The notes under the pieces were generated by a model that saw only the letters and a program-made list of their open reading frames with translations, ran no database searches and was not told the origin of the DNA. From Trichormus variabilis 0441 (GTDB lineage: Bacteria; Cyanobacteriota; Cyanobacteriia; Cyanobacteriales; Nostocaceae), in the NCBI RefSeq assembly GCF_009856605.1, contig NZ_CP047242.1, positions 3,416,001 to 3,480,000 on the forward strand: a stretch of 64,000 bases of DNA, given 5' to 3'. Positions 53,120 through 62,025 of the stretch are shown here, piece by piece. Every line of letters starts with the position of its first letter. Position 1 is the stretch's first letter. A program made the position numbers and the translations under genes.

Positions 53120-53418
53120 TCCTTATTCCTTTGCTGTTGGGAACGTCCCTTATATAAACCAACTGCATAACCAATAATCCCCGCGCCTAAAGCAGCTTGT
53201 GAACTGAATAATAAGCTTTCCACTTCACCACTTGGTGGTTCAAATAAAGGTTTAAACCAAGGTTCATATCCAGGCTTCACCTCACTAATGACTTTTTCAG
53301 CTTGGCCATCTGCACCTGTAAATTCTGCACCCCGCACAAAGATTAAAGGTAATATTGCTAAAGCGATGACTCCGCCTATCAATAACCAATTACTAATACC
53401 TGGTTTAGATTGATTCAT
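53116..53418 (-). CDS. cbiN: Cobalt transport protein CbiN (system 2)
   Basis: The 100-residue protein has two helices (about 10-28 and 72-88) with an extracytoplasmic loop containing [20 protein letters not shown] and [16 protein letters not shown], matching CbiN. CbiN loads metal into CbiM. It overlaps cbiM by 14 bases and cbiQ by 4. A separate CbiN points to cobalt for this system. Confidence 0.9.
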   Translation of the reverse strand: MNQSKPGISNWLLIGGVIALAILPLIFVRGAEFTGADGQAEKVISEVKPGYEPWFKPLFEPPSGEVESLLFSSQAALGAGIIGYAVGLYKGRSQQQRNKE

Positions 53419-54181
53419 GGCTTTGAGGTTCCCTTTGGATTAATTTCAGCAGTTGGAGTTCTTGCGGTGAATAGGATTGTAGCCAGTTCCATACTAAGAC
53501 AGTCAATAATCCTTCACTAATGGCTAGAGGGATTTGAGTAATGGCAAAAATACCAGCAAATTTGGCGAATGAGGCGATAAATCCGCCCACTGGTGCGGGA
53601 AAGGCTAAGGCTAGTTGGACGGAAGTAATAATGTAGGTTAGCAAATCTGCTAAGGTGGCTGCTAAAAAGATGGCGATTCTTTGCTTACCAGTTAACTGGA
53701 TTGTCAGATGATATATCCAATAGGCGGCAAATGGGCCAGCGATCGCCATTGAAAAAGCGTTTGCACCCAAGGTTGTTAAACCACCGTGGGCCAGCAACAA
53801 TGCTTGAAACAACAATACTAGACTACCCAAAACAGACATCGCCAAAGGCCCGAACAGCACAGCCCCTAAGCCTGTACCTGTCGGGTGAGAACAACTACCC
53901 GTCACAGAGGGCAATTTCAAAGCGGATAATACGAAAGTAAAAGCCCCCGCCAATGCTAACAATAATTTTAGTTCTGGGTTGGCTTTGGTGATGCGGGTGA
54001 GCGATCGCACTCCTAAAACCATAAACGGTAAAGCTACTAACCACCAAAAAGCTGCCCATCCTGCTGGTAGGTAGCCCTCCATAATGTGCATCGCATAAGC
54101 TGGCGCAGATGAACTAACAATGATATAAAAGCTCAGAATCCCCATGAGGATGAGGGAAGCGCGTTTCGATGTGAGAATCAT
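53405..54181 (-). CDS. cbiM: Cobalt transport protein CbiM (system 2)
   Basis: I start at ATG 54181 ([14 protein letters not shown]), giving 258 residues. A signal peptide ends SSSAPAYA, and cleavage would expose [14 protein letters not shown], the metal-binding N-terminus. The core has [20 protein letters not shown] with Cys and His, [38 protein letters not shown] and [18 protein letters not shown]. It heads the M-N-Q-O operon. No cobalamin riboswitch is evident upstream. Confidence 0.92.
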   Translation of the reverse strand: MILTSKRASLILMGILSFYIIVSSSAPAYAMHIMEGYLPAGWAAFWWLVALPFMVLGVRSLTRITKANPELKLLLALAGAFTFVLSALKLPSVTGSCSHPTGTGLGAVLFGPLAMSVLGSLVLLFQALLLAHGGLTTLGANAFSMAIAGPFAAYWIYHLTIQLTGKQRIAIFLAATLADLLTYIITSVQLALAFPAPVGGFIASFAKFAGIFAITQIPLAISEGLLTVLVWNWLQSYSPQELQLLKLIQREPQSHESI

Positions 54182-54837
54182 TCTCGGCACACTTTATACC
54201 TGGAAAATATGTTTCATCGCAATAGTCTAAACCAGCTTATACCCTAGCTAACAATTCACAAGTAAAAATTAAAAATTCAAGACAATTACTAACATCATTA
54301 ATCTTTGTTTGCTTGTTTAATAAGTGCATTAAAGTTTACTATCTATTTTTTATTGTGCTGATATATCTGTAGTGTCTACTTTAGCTTTATAGTCATGTCA
54401 AGGCGCTAAAGGTATCAAATTAACACTCAAAATTATTGTGATACTTCTATTTTTTTATACATTTAAATCAGTGATTAAACTTACTTAAGACACTTAATCA
54501 AAGTTTTTCTTTATTACTGTAGCCACAGATTTACTTCAACCTTCAAAAGTTTCTAGTAAGCACTTTAACACTTCCATAGACGATGGAATTGAAGTGATGA
54601 TACTATGCACCATTGAAAAAGCTTTACATAACAAGGGTTTTGGAGTGTGTATCTGTCAAATTCTTTTTTCAGATTGCTATGGCTACAAAAATCTTTGGGG
54701 AATTATAGTTGGAGTTTTGCCGAATAAATTCTCACAACTTCTTGAGAATTATTGACAGTAAATCTTATGTCCTATAGGATACACAATGACAGTTGCAAAT
54801 AATTAGCAACTTTGATTTAGTGCTGTGGTTGAATTTC
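54182..54837. other. Divergent promoter region between cbiM and the iron cluster
   Basis: The 656 bases have no gene. An inverted repeat at 54727-54750 lies about 90 bases before the multicopper oxidase start. I looked for a B12 riboswitch and did not find its conserved boxes. Confidence 0.5.
54727..54750. promoter_or_regulatory. Candidate operator upstream of the iron cluster
   Basis: AATTCTCA and TGAGAATT form a perfect 8-bp inverted repeat with an 8-base spacer. The TGAGAATTATTGACA stretch is AT-rich like cyanobacterial FurA boxes, and the downstream genes handle iron. Binding by Fur is inference. Confidence 0.4.
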
Positions 54838-55854
54838 ATGCCCAATAATTTTACGCTGGGTAAAAAAGAATTTTGGAGTCGTCGTCAATTGCTCAAGCTG
54901 GGGTTGGGTAGTGTTGGCGTGGCTGGTGCAGCTGCGCTTTGGCAGACATTGAACTCACAAAATAAGTCTATCGTCAGAGTGCCGCAAGTGGAAATGGATG
55001 CAGCTGACAATGTTGCTCAACCCATGCGGATGTTGAGAGAATTTGATTATGGGACGCTCAAGCAAGAAAATGGGCGGACTATTCGAGAATTCCAGTTAAC
55101 TGCCGGTACTTCAGTTATTCAACTCAATAGTGCTGTATCTTACAACATCTGGGATCTTAATGGTCGCATACCGGGGCCGACACTCAGGGCAAAACAAGGC
55201 GATCGCATCCGGGTATTATTTCACAACCAAGCTGGACATTCCCATTCTTTACATTTTCATGGGGTTCATCCAGCCGAAATGGATGGTGTCCGTCCCGTGA
55301 GTAATAATAGTGCCACCATTTATGAGTTTGATGCTGAACCTTATGGGGTTCATTTATACCACTGCCATATTGAACCTGTTACCCGTCACATCGCCAAAGG
55401 TTTATATGGAATGTTTATCATTGATCCGCCGACACCCCGTCCCCCGGCTGATGAGATCGTGCTGGTGATGGCTGGCTATGACGTGGATGATAATAACCAT
55501 AATGATTTTTACGCCTTCAACGGACTACCGCATCACTATATGCACAATCCGATTCAGATTTACCAAAATCAATTGATTCGGCTGTATGTCCTCAATATCA
55601 TTGAATATGACCCAGCTGTAACCTTTCATCTCCATGCCAACTTCTTTGATGTCTATCGTTATGGCATGAGTATGAAGGCGAGTGAGAAAACTGATGTAAT
55701 CACGATGGGAGTTGCAGAACGGCACATTTTAGAGTTTGCGTTTCGCTATCCAGGTAAGTATATGTTCCATCCTCATCAAGATGCGATCGCTGAAAATGGT
55801 TGTATGGGTCAATTTGAAGTTGTTGCTAATAATAATCAAAATCATTCTACTTGA
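54838..55854 (+). CDS. Two-domain multicopper oxidase, Tat-exported
   Basis: I start at ATG 54838 (MPNNFTLGKKEF), giving 338 residues. A Tat-like signal has SRRQLLKLGLGSVGVAGAAA. The first cupredoxin domain has HSLHFHGVHP and LYHCHIEPVTRHIAKGLYGM, giving type 1, 2 and 3 copper ligands. The second has TFHLHANFFDVY and YMFHPHQDAIAENGCMGQFE with the Cys and His ligands. Two-domain enzymes work as trimers and can oxidise metals or phenols. With a FTR1 permease and ferritin-like gene downstream, a ferroxidase role is likely (Fet3-Ftr1-like), but it is not shown. Confidence 0.9.
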   Translation: MPNNFTLGKKEFWSRRQLLKLGLGSVGVAGAAALWQTLNSQNKSIVRVPQVEMDAADNVAQPMRMLREFDYGTLKQENGRTIREFQLTAGTSVIQLNSAVSYNIWDLNGRIPGPTLRAKQGDRIRVLFHNQAGHSHSLHFHGVHPAEMDGVRPVSNNSATIYEFDAEPYGVHLYHCHIEPVTRHIAKGLYGMFIIDPPTPRPPADEIVLVMAGYDVDDNNHNDFYAFNGLPHHYMHNPIQIYQNQLIRLYVLNIIEYDPAVTFHLHANFFDVYRYGMSMKASEKTDVITMGVAERHILEFAFRYPGKYMFHPHQDAIAENGCMGQFEVVANNNQNHST

Positions 55855-56049
55855 TGCAGTTGTTAGCTACACCAGAGAATTGAGATAATTTTTAAAATTT
55901 AACTTAAATATTTTCCTAATTAGTTGATAATTAATTGCACTTGTGATAAATCATCATAATACCTATTGCAAAACTATATCAGATTTTATTTTAAGCAATA
56001 GCTGAAAAATCTAGTAATTTATGGGTTGTTATCACCTTTAGGAATCAAA

Positions 56050-57087
56050 ATGGTTAAATCTCGCTATATCTGTTTGGCTGTTGCAGCTTGCGTCATTGTT
56101 TCCCTGAGTTCTTGTACTGGAGGTACACCAACAGCCGAAAATTCACAGCCAGCGAATAGTAATTCTGCTACCCAAACGACGGAAGCTGTCAACCATAGCA
56201 GTCATGGTAGTAAAGCCAAAATTAATATCAATACTGCTATCTTGTCAGAATTGGATAAGTTTGAGTCCAAGTTAGGTGTACCCGCATTATCCAACAAAAT
56301 TCAAGGCAGTCGTCCCTACGGTAGTCCAGAGGATTTAGTTAGCAAGAAAGTGATTACTCAAGAACAGTTCGACCAAATTAAAGAGATGGTGACTGTGCAA
56401 GAAGTGGTGTTAACGGGTGAAGCCAAAGATGTTGACTACATGACCAAATTGGGTTTGATGAAGGGACATCTTTTGGTAGCGCAAGAATTACTAGATCAAA
56501 ATCAGCCAAAACAGGCAGAACCTCATATAGGACACCCTGTTGAAGAGATTTATGTTGATGTAGAAGAGCAGCTGAATGAGCGCAAAGTTAAAGAATTTAA
56601 GACCACTTTGGTTAGTTTGCAAGATTTAGTCAAATCTAAACCAAAGGATGCCAAGGTAAAAACTGATTTTACCGCTTCTGTGGAGTCAGTTGATGGAGCG
56701 ATCGCCACTTTACCAGCAGCACAACGCAGCAAACCCGGATTTGTCCTACAGGTGATTAACGGCTTGTTGGATGCAGCTAACTCCGAATATGGGGCGGCGA
56801 TCGCAGATGGTAAAATTGCGGCAGCGATCGAATATCAAGATTCTCGTGGTTTTATTGTCTACGCCAACGAATTGTATCAAGGAATTTCCCCTCAAGTAGC
56901 GCCAGCCAACCCAGAAGCAGACAAAGCCATTAACGCTAGTCTTACAGAACTGATAAAAGTCTGGCCAGCAGCCATTCCACCAGCGACACCAGTAAAAACT
57001 CCCGAAGAAGTTACAAAACTGGTAAAAACCATTGAGCTAAACTCGCAAAAAGTTATCGACCAATCAAGCACTCAGGCACAAAAATAG
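56050..57087 (+). CDS. HhH-containing lipoprotein, iron-cluster component
   Basis: I start at ATG 56050 (MVKSRYICLAVAAC), giving 345 residues. A lipobox LSSC places it as a lipoprotein, followed by a Ser/Asn-rich linker with HSSHGS. Residues 65-125 form a ComEA-like helix-hairpin-helix (KININTAILSELDKF, GSPEDLVSKKVITQEQFDQI). The helical remainder has MKGHLLVAQELLDQNQPKQA, EPHIGHPVEEIYVDVEEQL and FIVYANELYQGISPQ. These Glu- and His-rich helices recall imelysin/EfeO-type or FTR1-associated periplasmic domains. It may hand iron to the FTR1 permease. This is inferred mainly from context. Confidence 0.75.
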   Translation: MVKSRYICLAVAACVIVSLSSCTGGTPTAENSQPANSNSATQTTEAVNHSSHGSKAKININTAILSELDKFESKLGVPALSNKIQGSRPYGSPEDLVSKKVITQEQFDQIKEMVTVQEVVLTGEAKDVDYMTKLGLMKGHLLVAQELLDQNQPKQAEPHIGHPVEEIYVDVEEQLNERKVKEFKTTLVSLQDLVKSKPKDAKVKTDFTASVESVDGAIATLPAAQRSKPGFVLQVINGLLDAANSEYGAAIADGKIAAAIEYQDSRGFIVYANELYQGISPQVAPANPEADKAINASLTELIKVWPAAIPPATPVKTPEEVTKLVKTIELNSQKVIDQSSTQAQK

Positions 57088-57239
57088 CCCAAGGACTCGC
57101 TTGGAGGCGGAAACCGAGAAGTTTAAAATGGATAAGAAGTGAGATAACTGTTAAAAGTTAAAAGTGAACATTATTTAGACTTTTAACACCTGTACCCTTT
57201 TACTCATGACGCTCCATTCGTAATTGTAATCAACCACTC

Positions 57240-57674
57240 ATGCAAGAGCTTGACCAAAATAAGGCCATTGACCTACTCAACGCCATCATGGAATTTGAAC
57301 TCGCTGGCGTAGTGCGCTATACACATTATTCCTTGATGGTAACCGGCCCTAATCGCCTTCCCATAGTTGCTTTTTTCAAAGCACAAGCCAGTGAATCTCT
57401 ACTTCATGCCCAACAAGTGGGAGAAATTCTCACAGGATTAGATGGACATCCCACCCTGAGAATTGCCCCAATGGAAGAAACCTACAAGCATTCAGTCAAG
57501 GATATCCTACAAGAAAGCTTGAACCATGAGAGAAAAGCACTGGAAATGTATAAATCTTTGTTAGATACTGTAGCCAATGCCAGTATTTATCTAGAAGAAT
57601 TTGCCCGCAGCATGATTGGACAAGAAGAGTTACACAATCTCGAATTGAAAAAAATGCTACGAGATTTTATCTAA
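57240..57674 (+). CDS. Ferritin-like (bacterioferritin-type) protein
   Basis: The 144-residue four-helix protein has spaced di-iron ligands: Glu in MEFELAGVVRYTHYSLMV, Glu and His in QASESLLHAQQVGEIL, Glu and His in SLNHERKALEMYKSLL, and Glu, Glu and His in MIGQEELHNLELKKML. It resembles bacterioferritin and the family members that lack the heme Met. It could store iron taken up by the permease downstream. It is slightly shorter than classic Bfr (155-160). Confidence 0.85.
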   Translation: MQELDQNKAIDLLNAIMEFELAGVVRYTHYSLMVTGPNRLPIVAFFKAQASESLLHAQQVGEILTGLDGHPTLRIAPMEETYKHSVKDILQESLNHERKALEMYKSLLDTVANASIYLEEFARSMIGQEELHNLELKKMLRDFI

Positions 57675-57776
57675 TAGTCAATAGTCAGTAGTCATTTGTC
57701 AGTTGCTATGAAAATAAATCATTTACAACTGACCACTGATTACTGATAACTGACCACTGACAACAAACAACTGATT
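57675..57776. repeat. Diverged STRR-type GTCA repeat
   Basis: Loose heptamers of the AGTCAGT and CTGACCACTGA type occupy most of this 102-base gap. They resemble the long array at 61911-62025, with complementary orientation in the second half, so the gap can fold. Confidence 0.55.
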
Positions 57777-58724
57777 ATGAACTTTAGTACTGCTCTACCT
57801 ACTTTTGTTATTACACTCCGAGAAGGAGTAGAAGCCGCCTTAGTTGTTGGTATTGTCTTAGCTTTGCTCAAAAAGGCTAAACAATCCCGTCTCAACCCTT
57901 GGGTGTATGCTGGTGTCGCCGTTGGTATCGTTATCAGTGCGCTAATTGGTGTGCTATTCACTTGGGTAATTAAAGCAGTTGGAGCCGCTAATCCTCAATA
58001 CACGGTGGTAGTGGAACCGATGTTAGAAGGCGTGTTTAGTGTGTTGGCGATCGCTATGCTCAGTTGGATGCTAATCTGGATGACAAAGCAAGCCAGATTC
58101 ATGAAAGCGCAAGTCGAAGGAGCTGTTACAGACGCACTTACCCAAAACTCAAATGCTGGCTGGGGTGTTTTTAGCTTAATTCTCGTTGCCGTTGTCCGTG
58201 AAGGTTTTGAAACAGTATTATTCATCGCCGCCAATTTTCAGCAAGGACTTATACCGACAATAGGCGCTCTGGCGGGTTTGGCAACAGCAACAGCTATTGG
58301 TGTACTTTTATTTAAATTAGGCGTTAAAATTGATATCCGCCAATTCTTCCAAGTGATGGGCGTTTTATTAGTATTAATTGTTGCCGGATTAGTTGTTTCC
58401 GCCTTAAAACATTTTGACGATGCTGTAGCCAACTTAGCTCTTAGCAGCCGCGCCTCAGAAAATCTTTGTTTTTATTACCAACATTTTACTAAAATTCACT
58501 CTTGTATTTTAGGGCCTCTGGTTTGGAATACTGAGCAAATATTACCCGATGAACAGTTTCCTGGTGTAATTCTCAAGTCCTTATTTGGCTACAGACAACA
58601 CCTGTATATTGTAGAAGCAGTGGGATATCTCTTATTTTTAGTAACTGTTGGTGGTTTGTATTTCCGCAGTTTAACTGGCGGTTCCCCCAAATCTAGTAAA
58701 AAGATATCAGTTGCCCAAAGATAA
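57777..58724 (+). CDS. FTR1-family iron permease
   Basis: The 315-residue membrane protein has seven predicted helices and the two iron-permeation motifs REGVE (15-19) and REGFE (near 141). It fits the Ftr1/EfeU family, which moves ferric iron after oxidation by a partner ferroxidase. A Cys-containing loop (ENLCFYYQHFTKIHSCIL) near 235-252 looks variable. The order MCO, HhH lipoprotein, ferritin-like protein, FTR1 on one strand supports a shared role in iron uptake and storage. Confidence 0.93.
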   Translation: MNFSTALPTFVITLREGVEAALVVGIVLALLKKAKQSRLNPWVYAGVAVGIVISALIGVLFTWVIKAVGAANPQYTVVVEPMLEGVFSVLAIAMLSWMLIWMTKQARFMKAQVEGAVTDALTQNSNAGWGVFSLILVAVVREGFETVLFIAANFQQGLIPTIGALAGLATATAIGVLLFKLGVKIDIRQFFQVMGVLLVLIVAGLVVSALKHFDDAVANLALSSRASENLCFYYQHFTKIHSCILGPLVWNTEQILPDEQFPGVILKSLFGYRQHLYIVEAVGYLLFLVTVGGLYFRSLTGGSPKSSKKISVAQR

Positions 58725-58773
58725 AAACAGAGATTAACCCCCGACTTTCTATAAAAGCTGGAAAATTAAACTT

Positions 58774-59697
58774 TTACCCCAACAAATCTTTTTTAATCTG
58801 CTCACAAGCCTGCTTTATCGCATCTATACTACCCGGATTCACCAACCCATAATAGTCAAAAACATAGACTCGATTATTCTTAGTCGCGGGTAGTTTTTGC
58901 CAAAAACTCTCTTTTTTGAAGGAAGCTAAAACTTCTGTTTTTGAACCACCTTGAGGAGGGGTAATCAGAACAACCGCTTCTGGATTAGCTTCTAAAACTT
59001 TCTCAGCCGAAAGAGTTACATAACCAGCAATTGGGCTTTTTCCTTGCAGTTCTGCTGCTAAATTTTTTACTTGGAATTTTTCTAGTAAATCCCCAGCCCA
59101 ACTATTCTTATTTGGAGCTAAAATTGGTTGACTACTAACCAGAACTAAAATAGGGGTATTTGTTCCTGGCCTATCCGCTAGAAAACTTTGATAACGTTCT
59201 AACAAAGGTTGGGGATTAACATCAATTAACTGAGCCAGTTTTGCTGTAATCTCTTCCAACGACTTCCATGTATTTACTTGAGTAAGTAAGGTGGGAATAC
59301 CTAATTGTTGGAGTCTTTGAATTGGCTGATTAGAAAAACCTTCTGCACCAATAACTAAATCAGGCTTAAGTGCCACAATTTTTTCCAAATTGGGAGGACT
59401 TTGACCTTCGCTGATACGAGGTATATCTTGGAAACGGGGGTCATTTTTAAATAATGAACTACCAGCAATACCTACAAGCTTTGTTTTATCCAGTTGAAAA
59501 ATGATATCTGTGGTTAGAGAAGAGAGTGTAACAACTCTTTTGGCGGATAATTTTGCTAATTCTTGAGATGGAGTATTAGTTGTTGTAATACTTTGCGTAG
59601 CTTGTGCTTGTGGCTGCCGAGTATTTGTAGTATTACACGCAGTTAAAATTATGCTCAATAAAATTGCAAAAGTAGATAATATCCAGCGACGGAGCAT
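58774..59697 (-). CDS. Metal-chelate (BtuF/FhuD-like) ABC transporter substrate-binding lipoprotein
   Basis: The 307-residue protein has lipobox LTAC, then a TroA/BtuF-type fold: VVTLSSLTTDIIFQLDKTKL, IAGSSLFKND, LEKIVALKPDLVIGAEGFS, the long connecting helix, and VLEANPEAVVLITPPQ. It should deliver cobalamin, heme or a ferric siderophore to a permease not present in this window. Given nearby CobD and cobalt transport, cobalamin is attractive; iron is equally possible. Confidence 0.85.
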   Translation of the reverse strand: MLRRWILSTFAILLSIILTACNTTNTRQPQAQATQSITTTNTPSQELAKLSAKRVVTLSSLTTDIIFQLDKTKLVGIAGSSLFKNDPRFQDIPRISEGQSPPNLEKIVALKPDLVIGAEGFSNQPIQRLQQLGIPTLLTQVNTWKSLEEITAKLAQLIDVNPQPLLERYQSFLADRPGTNTPILVLVSSQPILAPNKNSWAGDLLEKFQVKNLAAELQGKSPIAGYVTLSAEKVLEANPEAVVLITPPQGGSKTEVLASFKKESFWQKLPATKNNRVYVFDYYGLVNPGSIDAIKQACEQIKKDLLG

Positions 59698-59802
59698 ATA
59701 ATATTTCCTTTTTGACTACAGATATAATTATCAGCCAGTTATCAGCTCTGAAAATCCAATTTGATTATTGAAAGGGCGTTGCTGATTGGTATTTAAGTAT
59801 CT

Positions 59803-59880
59803 GTAGGGTGGGCAATGCTCACCGTATCATAGTTGTGGTGGGCATTGCCCAACGCCACTTTCGTGACTGCCGGGAAACCC
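59803..59880 (+). repeat. 78-bp dispersed repeat, copy B
   Basis: GTAGGGTGGGCAATGCTCAC, then TGGTGGGCATTGCCCAACGC, CACTTTCGTG and GCCGGGAAACCC. It matches copy A at 37579-37655 in inverted orientation along its whole length, with scattered substitutions and one base of length difference. Confidence 0.8.
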
Positions 59881-60074
59881 CGAAGTTCTGATGCCTGCGG
59901 CGGGCTGCGCCAACGGAAGAAACCTCTGCCCAGACTTCTCTTCGTCCAACGTAGTAGCTCCTCTACGTATATTCGGAAATCAAATACTAGTCTTATGGTT
60001 ATATAGCAGTCCTAAATCATAGGTCTGTGTTGACAACCAATCACGTAATACTGCCATATTACAAATATAAAAAA

Positions 60075-60133
60075 GCGAGTATAGGCACTAGTCAATGTCT
60101 TTAAAAATAAATTCTGATGACTATGCTACTCGC
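60075..60133. repeat. Foldback element with 7+6 bp arms
   Basis: GCGAGTA and TAGTCA (60075-60094) pair with TGACTA and TACTCGC (60118-60133), with a small internal loop of 7 and 3 bases. This could be a structured RNA or a MITE remnant. Confidence 0.55.
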
Positions 60134-60342
60134 TGTGATATATACAAGGTTTTTGAGAAAAGCTTTACTTAATATATAGTAAGAAACCGAAAATTAGATG
60201 TTAGATAGATAACAAATTATTATTTTCTTGAAATTTTGTTAAGTATGATTTTTTACTTTATCGATAGAGGATGACAGTTGAGTGTTTTCAGCATCATGAT
60301 AAGGGGACACCCAAAAATAAATTATTCCAAATTTACGGTTAG

Positions 60343-60404
60343 TAGGGCGCGTCAGTACGAATAATTGTTTATAAAGCTAGGTTTTCTCGCTCTGACGCAT
60401 CCTA
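60343..60404. repeat. Imperfect inverted repeat with TAGGGCGCGTCAG ends
   Basis: TAGGGCGCGTCAG at the left and CTGACGCATCCTA at the right match in 11 of 13 positions as inverted repeats. Similar TAGGGTGCGTCAG-type foldbacks are, as I recall, frequent in cyanobacterial spacers. Confidence 0.5.
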
Positions 60405-60451
60405 ATATTTTGGATATTTTTTATCTGCGAGTCCCTAAGAGGAGCAAACAT

Positions 60452-61909
60452 TCACAAATTCCAGTTACGGCGCAGATAAAAGAAACCCTCTAACCAGTCT
60501 TGCCAAACTGTGTTGCTGTTGAACCTCTGTTGGCTGAAGTTTCGTGCTGTTTGTTCTAAAATTTCAGAGAAACTCGGATAGACAACAGATAAATTACCTA
60601 AGTGTTTCACCGGAATGTTTTGGGACATTGCCAAAGCAATGAGATTAATTAACTCTCTGGCTTCCGTACCAAATATAGTAGCTCCTAAAATTTTGCCGTT
60701 GCGTAGCACAACTAATTTACAAATACCCGTAATTTCATTTCTCAGTTGGGCTGCTGCTATGGATTTATAGTAATGCCGTAAAACTATAACTTCTTGTTGA
60801 CTAAATTGATGTTTTGCTTGAATATCTGTCAAACCAACCTGCGCTAAGACTGGATAGGATAGTATCGCCCAAGGAATGTTTTGGTAATTAACTTGCCATC
60901 TGGGAAAAAACAGAGCATTGTTCAAAGCAATTCGGGCTTCGTGATTAGCTATGTTAGGGAAATCGTAACCACCGATAACATCACCACAAGCATAAATTCT
61001 GTGATTGGTGGTTTGTAGTTTGTCATTGACTAGTAAACGATGTTGATGCCATTTCACTCCTACTTCTGGCAAATTGAAAGATTCAATATTTGGTTTGTGT
61101 CCAATTGCTATGAGAATCTCATCAGTTTCAATGGCTTTTTCTCCTGCCTGAACCCATTTTTTATTGTCGATTCGTTTGACTTGTGTCACCATTTTTTGAG
61201 TCAGGACGCGCACACCATCGACTTCTAACTGTGCTTGAAGGAACTGAGCAATTTCTGGGTCAAGCTGAGGTAGCAGATGAGGAGATTTAACTACCAAAGT
61301 GATATTACAACCCAGTCTTGCTAGAGTTTGTGATATTTCGATGCTTTGAGGAGTACCACCAATAATTACCCAATTGTGGGGTAGTTCAGAAAATTGAGAA
61401 TGTTGTTTGTATAAATATTGCCAAATATTTGCTGGTGTCAGGTAGTCGGTAGTTTGCAGTCCTTCAATTTTGGGGATTGCTGGTAGGGAACCACTGGCGA
61501 GTAGGTAAGTGCGTCCGCGTAGTAGGCGATGAGTTACGGCAAATGCTAAATGGGGTGAGCTTTGGAATTGTCCACTGTCAACAATGACATCGACTCCTTG
61601 GGCTGACAAGTGAGCAAGAGACATTTGTTCTTGGACGTTAGCGGCAATGCCTTGAGCCGAAGACAATGCTAAGGAAATTTGGCACTTTTCGGAAGTATCA
61701 ACGTGTACAGCATCGATGCCACAGCTAGCCAAATTGTGCAAATTTTGGGTTAGGTTGGCAATTTCCCCTATAGCTTGGTGAATAATCAAACTATTATTTT
61801 GCTGAGATTCCACCAATGCCACTTTCGCCCCCATTTGGGTGGCAGTGAGGGCGGCATAGCGTCCTGTGAGACTGCCGCCAATAATCACGACATCGTAATC
61901 AATAGTCAT
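60452..61909 (-). CDS. FAD/NAD(P) pyridine-nucleotide-disulfide-like oxidoreductase lacking the redox disulfide
   Basis: The 485-residue protein has the two Rossmann folds of the mercuric reductase/lipoamide dehydrogenase family: VVIIGGSLTGRYAALTATQM at the N-terminus, WVIIGGTPQSIEISQTLARL for NAD(P)H, and the FAD-binding HRIYACGDVIGGYDFPNIA. A C-terminal dimerisation domain is present (VLAQVGLTDIQAK, GATIFGTEARELINLIALA), with YPSFSEILEQTARNF replacing the usual HPTxxE end. The hallmark CxxxxC after the first fold is missing; the region reads VESQQNNSLIIHQAIGEIA. It cannot use the standard dithiol mechanism. Some cyanobacteria carry such forms. Its electron acceptor is unknown. Confidence 0.85.
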   Translation of the reverse strand: MTIDYDVVIIGGSLTGRYAALTATQMGAKVALVESQQNNSLIIHQAIGEIANLTQNLHNLASCGIDAVHVDTSEKCQISLALSSAQGIAANVQEQMSLAHLSAQGVDVIVDSGQFQSSPHLAFAVTHRLLRGRTYLLASGSLPAIPKIEGLQTTDYLTPANIWQYLYKQHSQFSELPHNWVIIGGTPQSIEISQTLARLGCNITLVVKSPHLLPQLDPEIAQFLQAQLEVDGVRVLTQKMVTQVKRIDNKKWVQAGEKAIETDEILIAIGHKPNIESFNLPEVGVKWHQHRLLVNDKLQTTNHRIYACGDVIGGYDFPNIANHEARIALNNALFFPRWQVNYQNIPWAILSYPVLAQVGLTDIQAKHQFSQQEVIVLRHYYKSIAAAQLRNEITGICKLVVLRNGKILGATIFGTEARELINLIALAMSQNIPVKHLGNLSVVYPSFSEILEQTARNFSQQRFNSNTVWQDWLEGFFYLRRNWNL

Positions 61910-61910
61910 T

Positions 61911-62025
61911 AGTCATTGGTCAGTAGTCAGTGGTCAGTGGTCAGTGGTCAGTAGTCAGTGGTCAGTGGTCAGTGGTCAGTGGTCAGTGGTCAGTAGTCAG
62001 TGGTCAGTGGTCAGTGGTCAGTGGT
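61911..62025. repeat. STRR heptamer array (GTCAGTG/GTCAGTA), about 16 copies
   Basis: GTCAGTG and GTCAGTA alternate head-to-tail across 115 bases with few interruptions. The array fills the space between the flavoprotein start (61909) and the end of the cobD-like gene. The last residues and TGA stop of that gene (62018-62026) lie inside it. Confidence 0.9.

Larger units (their letters stand above)
59698..60451. other. Long intergenic region rich in foldback repeats
   Basis: The 754 bases hold the 78-bp dispersed repeat (59803-59880), a 13-bp-armed hairpin (60075-60133), and an imperfect 13-bp inverted pair (60343-60404) with TAGGGCGCGTCAG-type ends. No gene was found. Confidence 0.6.

Noticed and set aside
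54182..54837. Cobalamin riboswitch upstream of cbiM
   Set aside because: I could not find the conserved B12-box sequence or the expected stem order.
61911..62025. Possible CRISPR array
   Set aside because: Units are contiguous heptamers with no spacers and no cas genes nearby; this is an STRR array.
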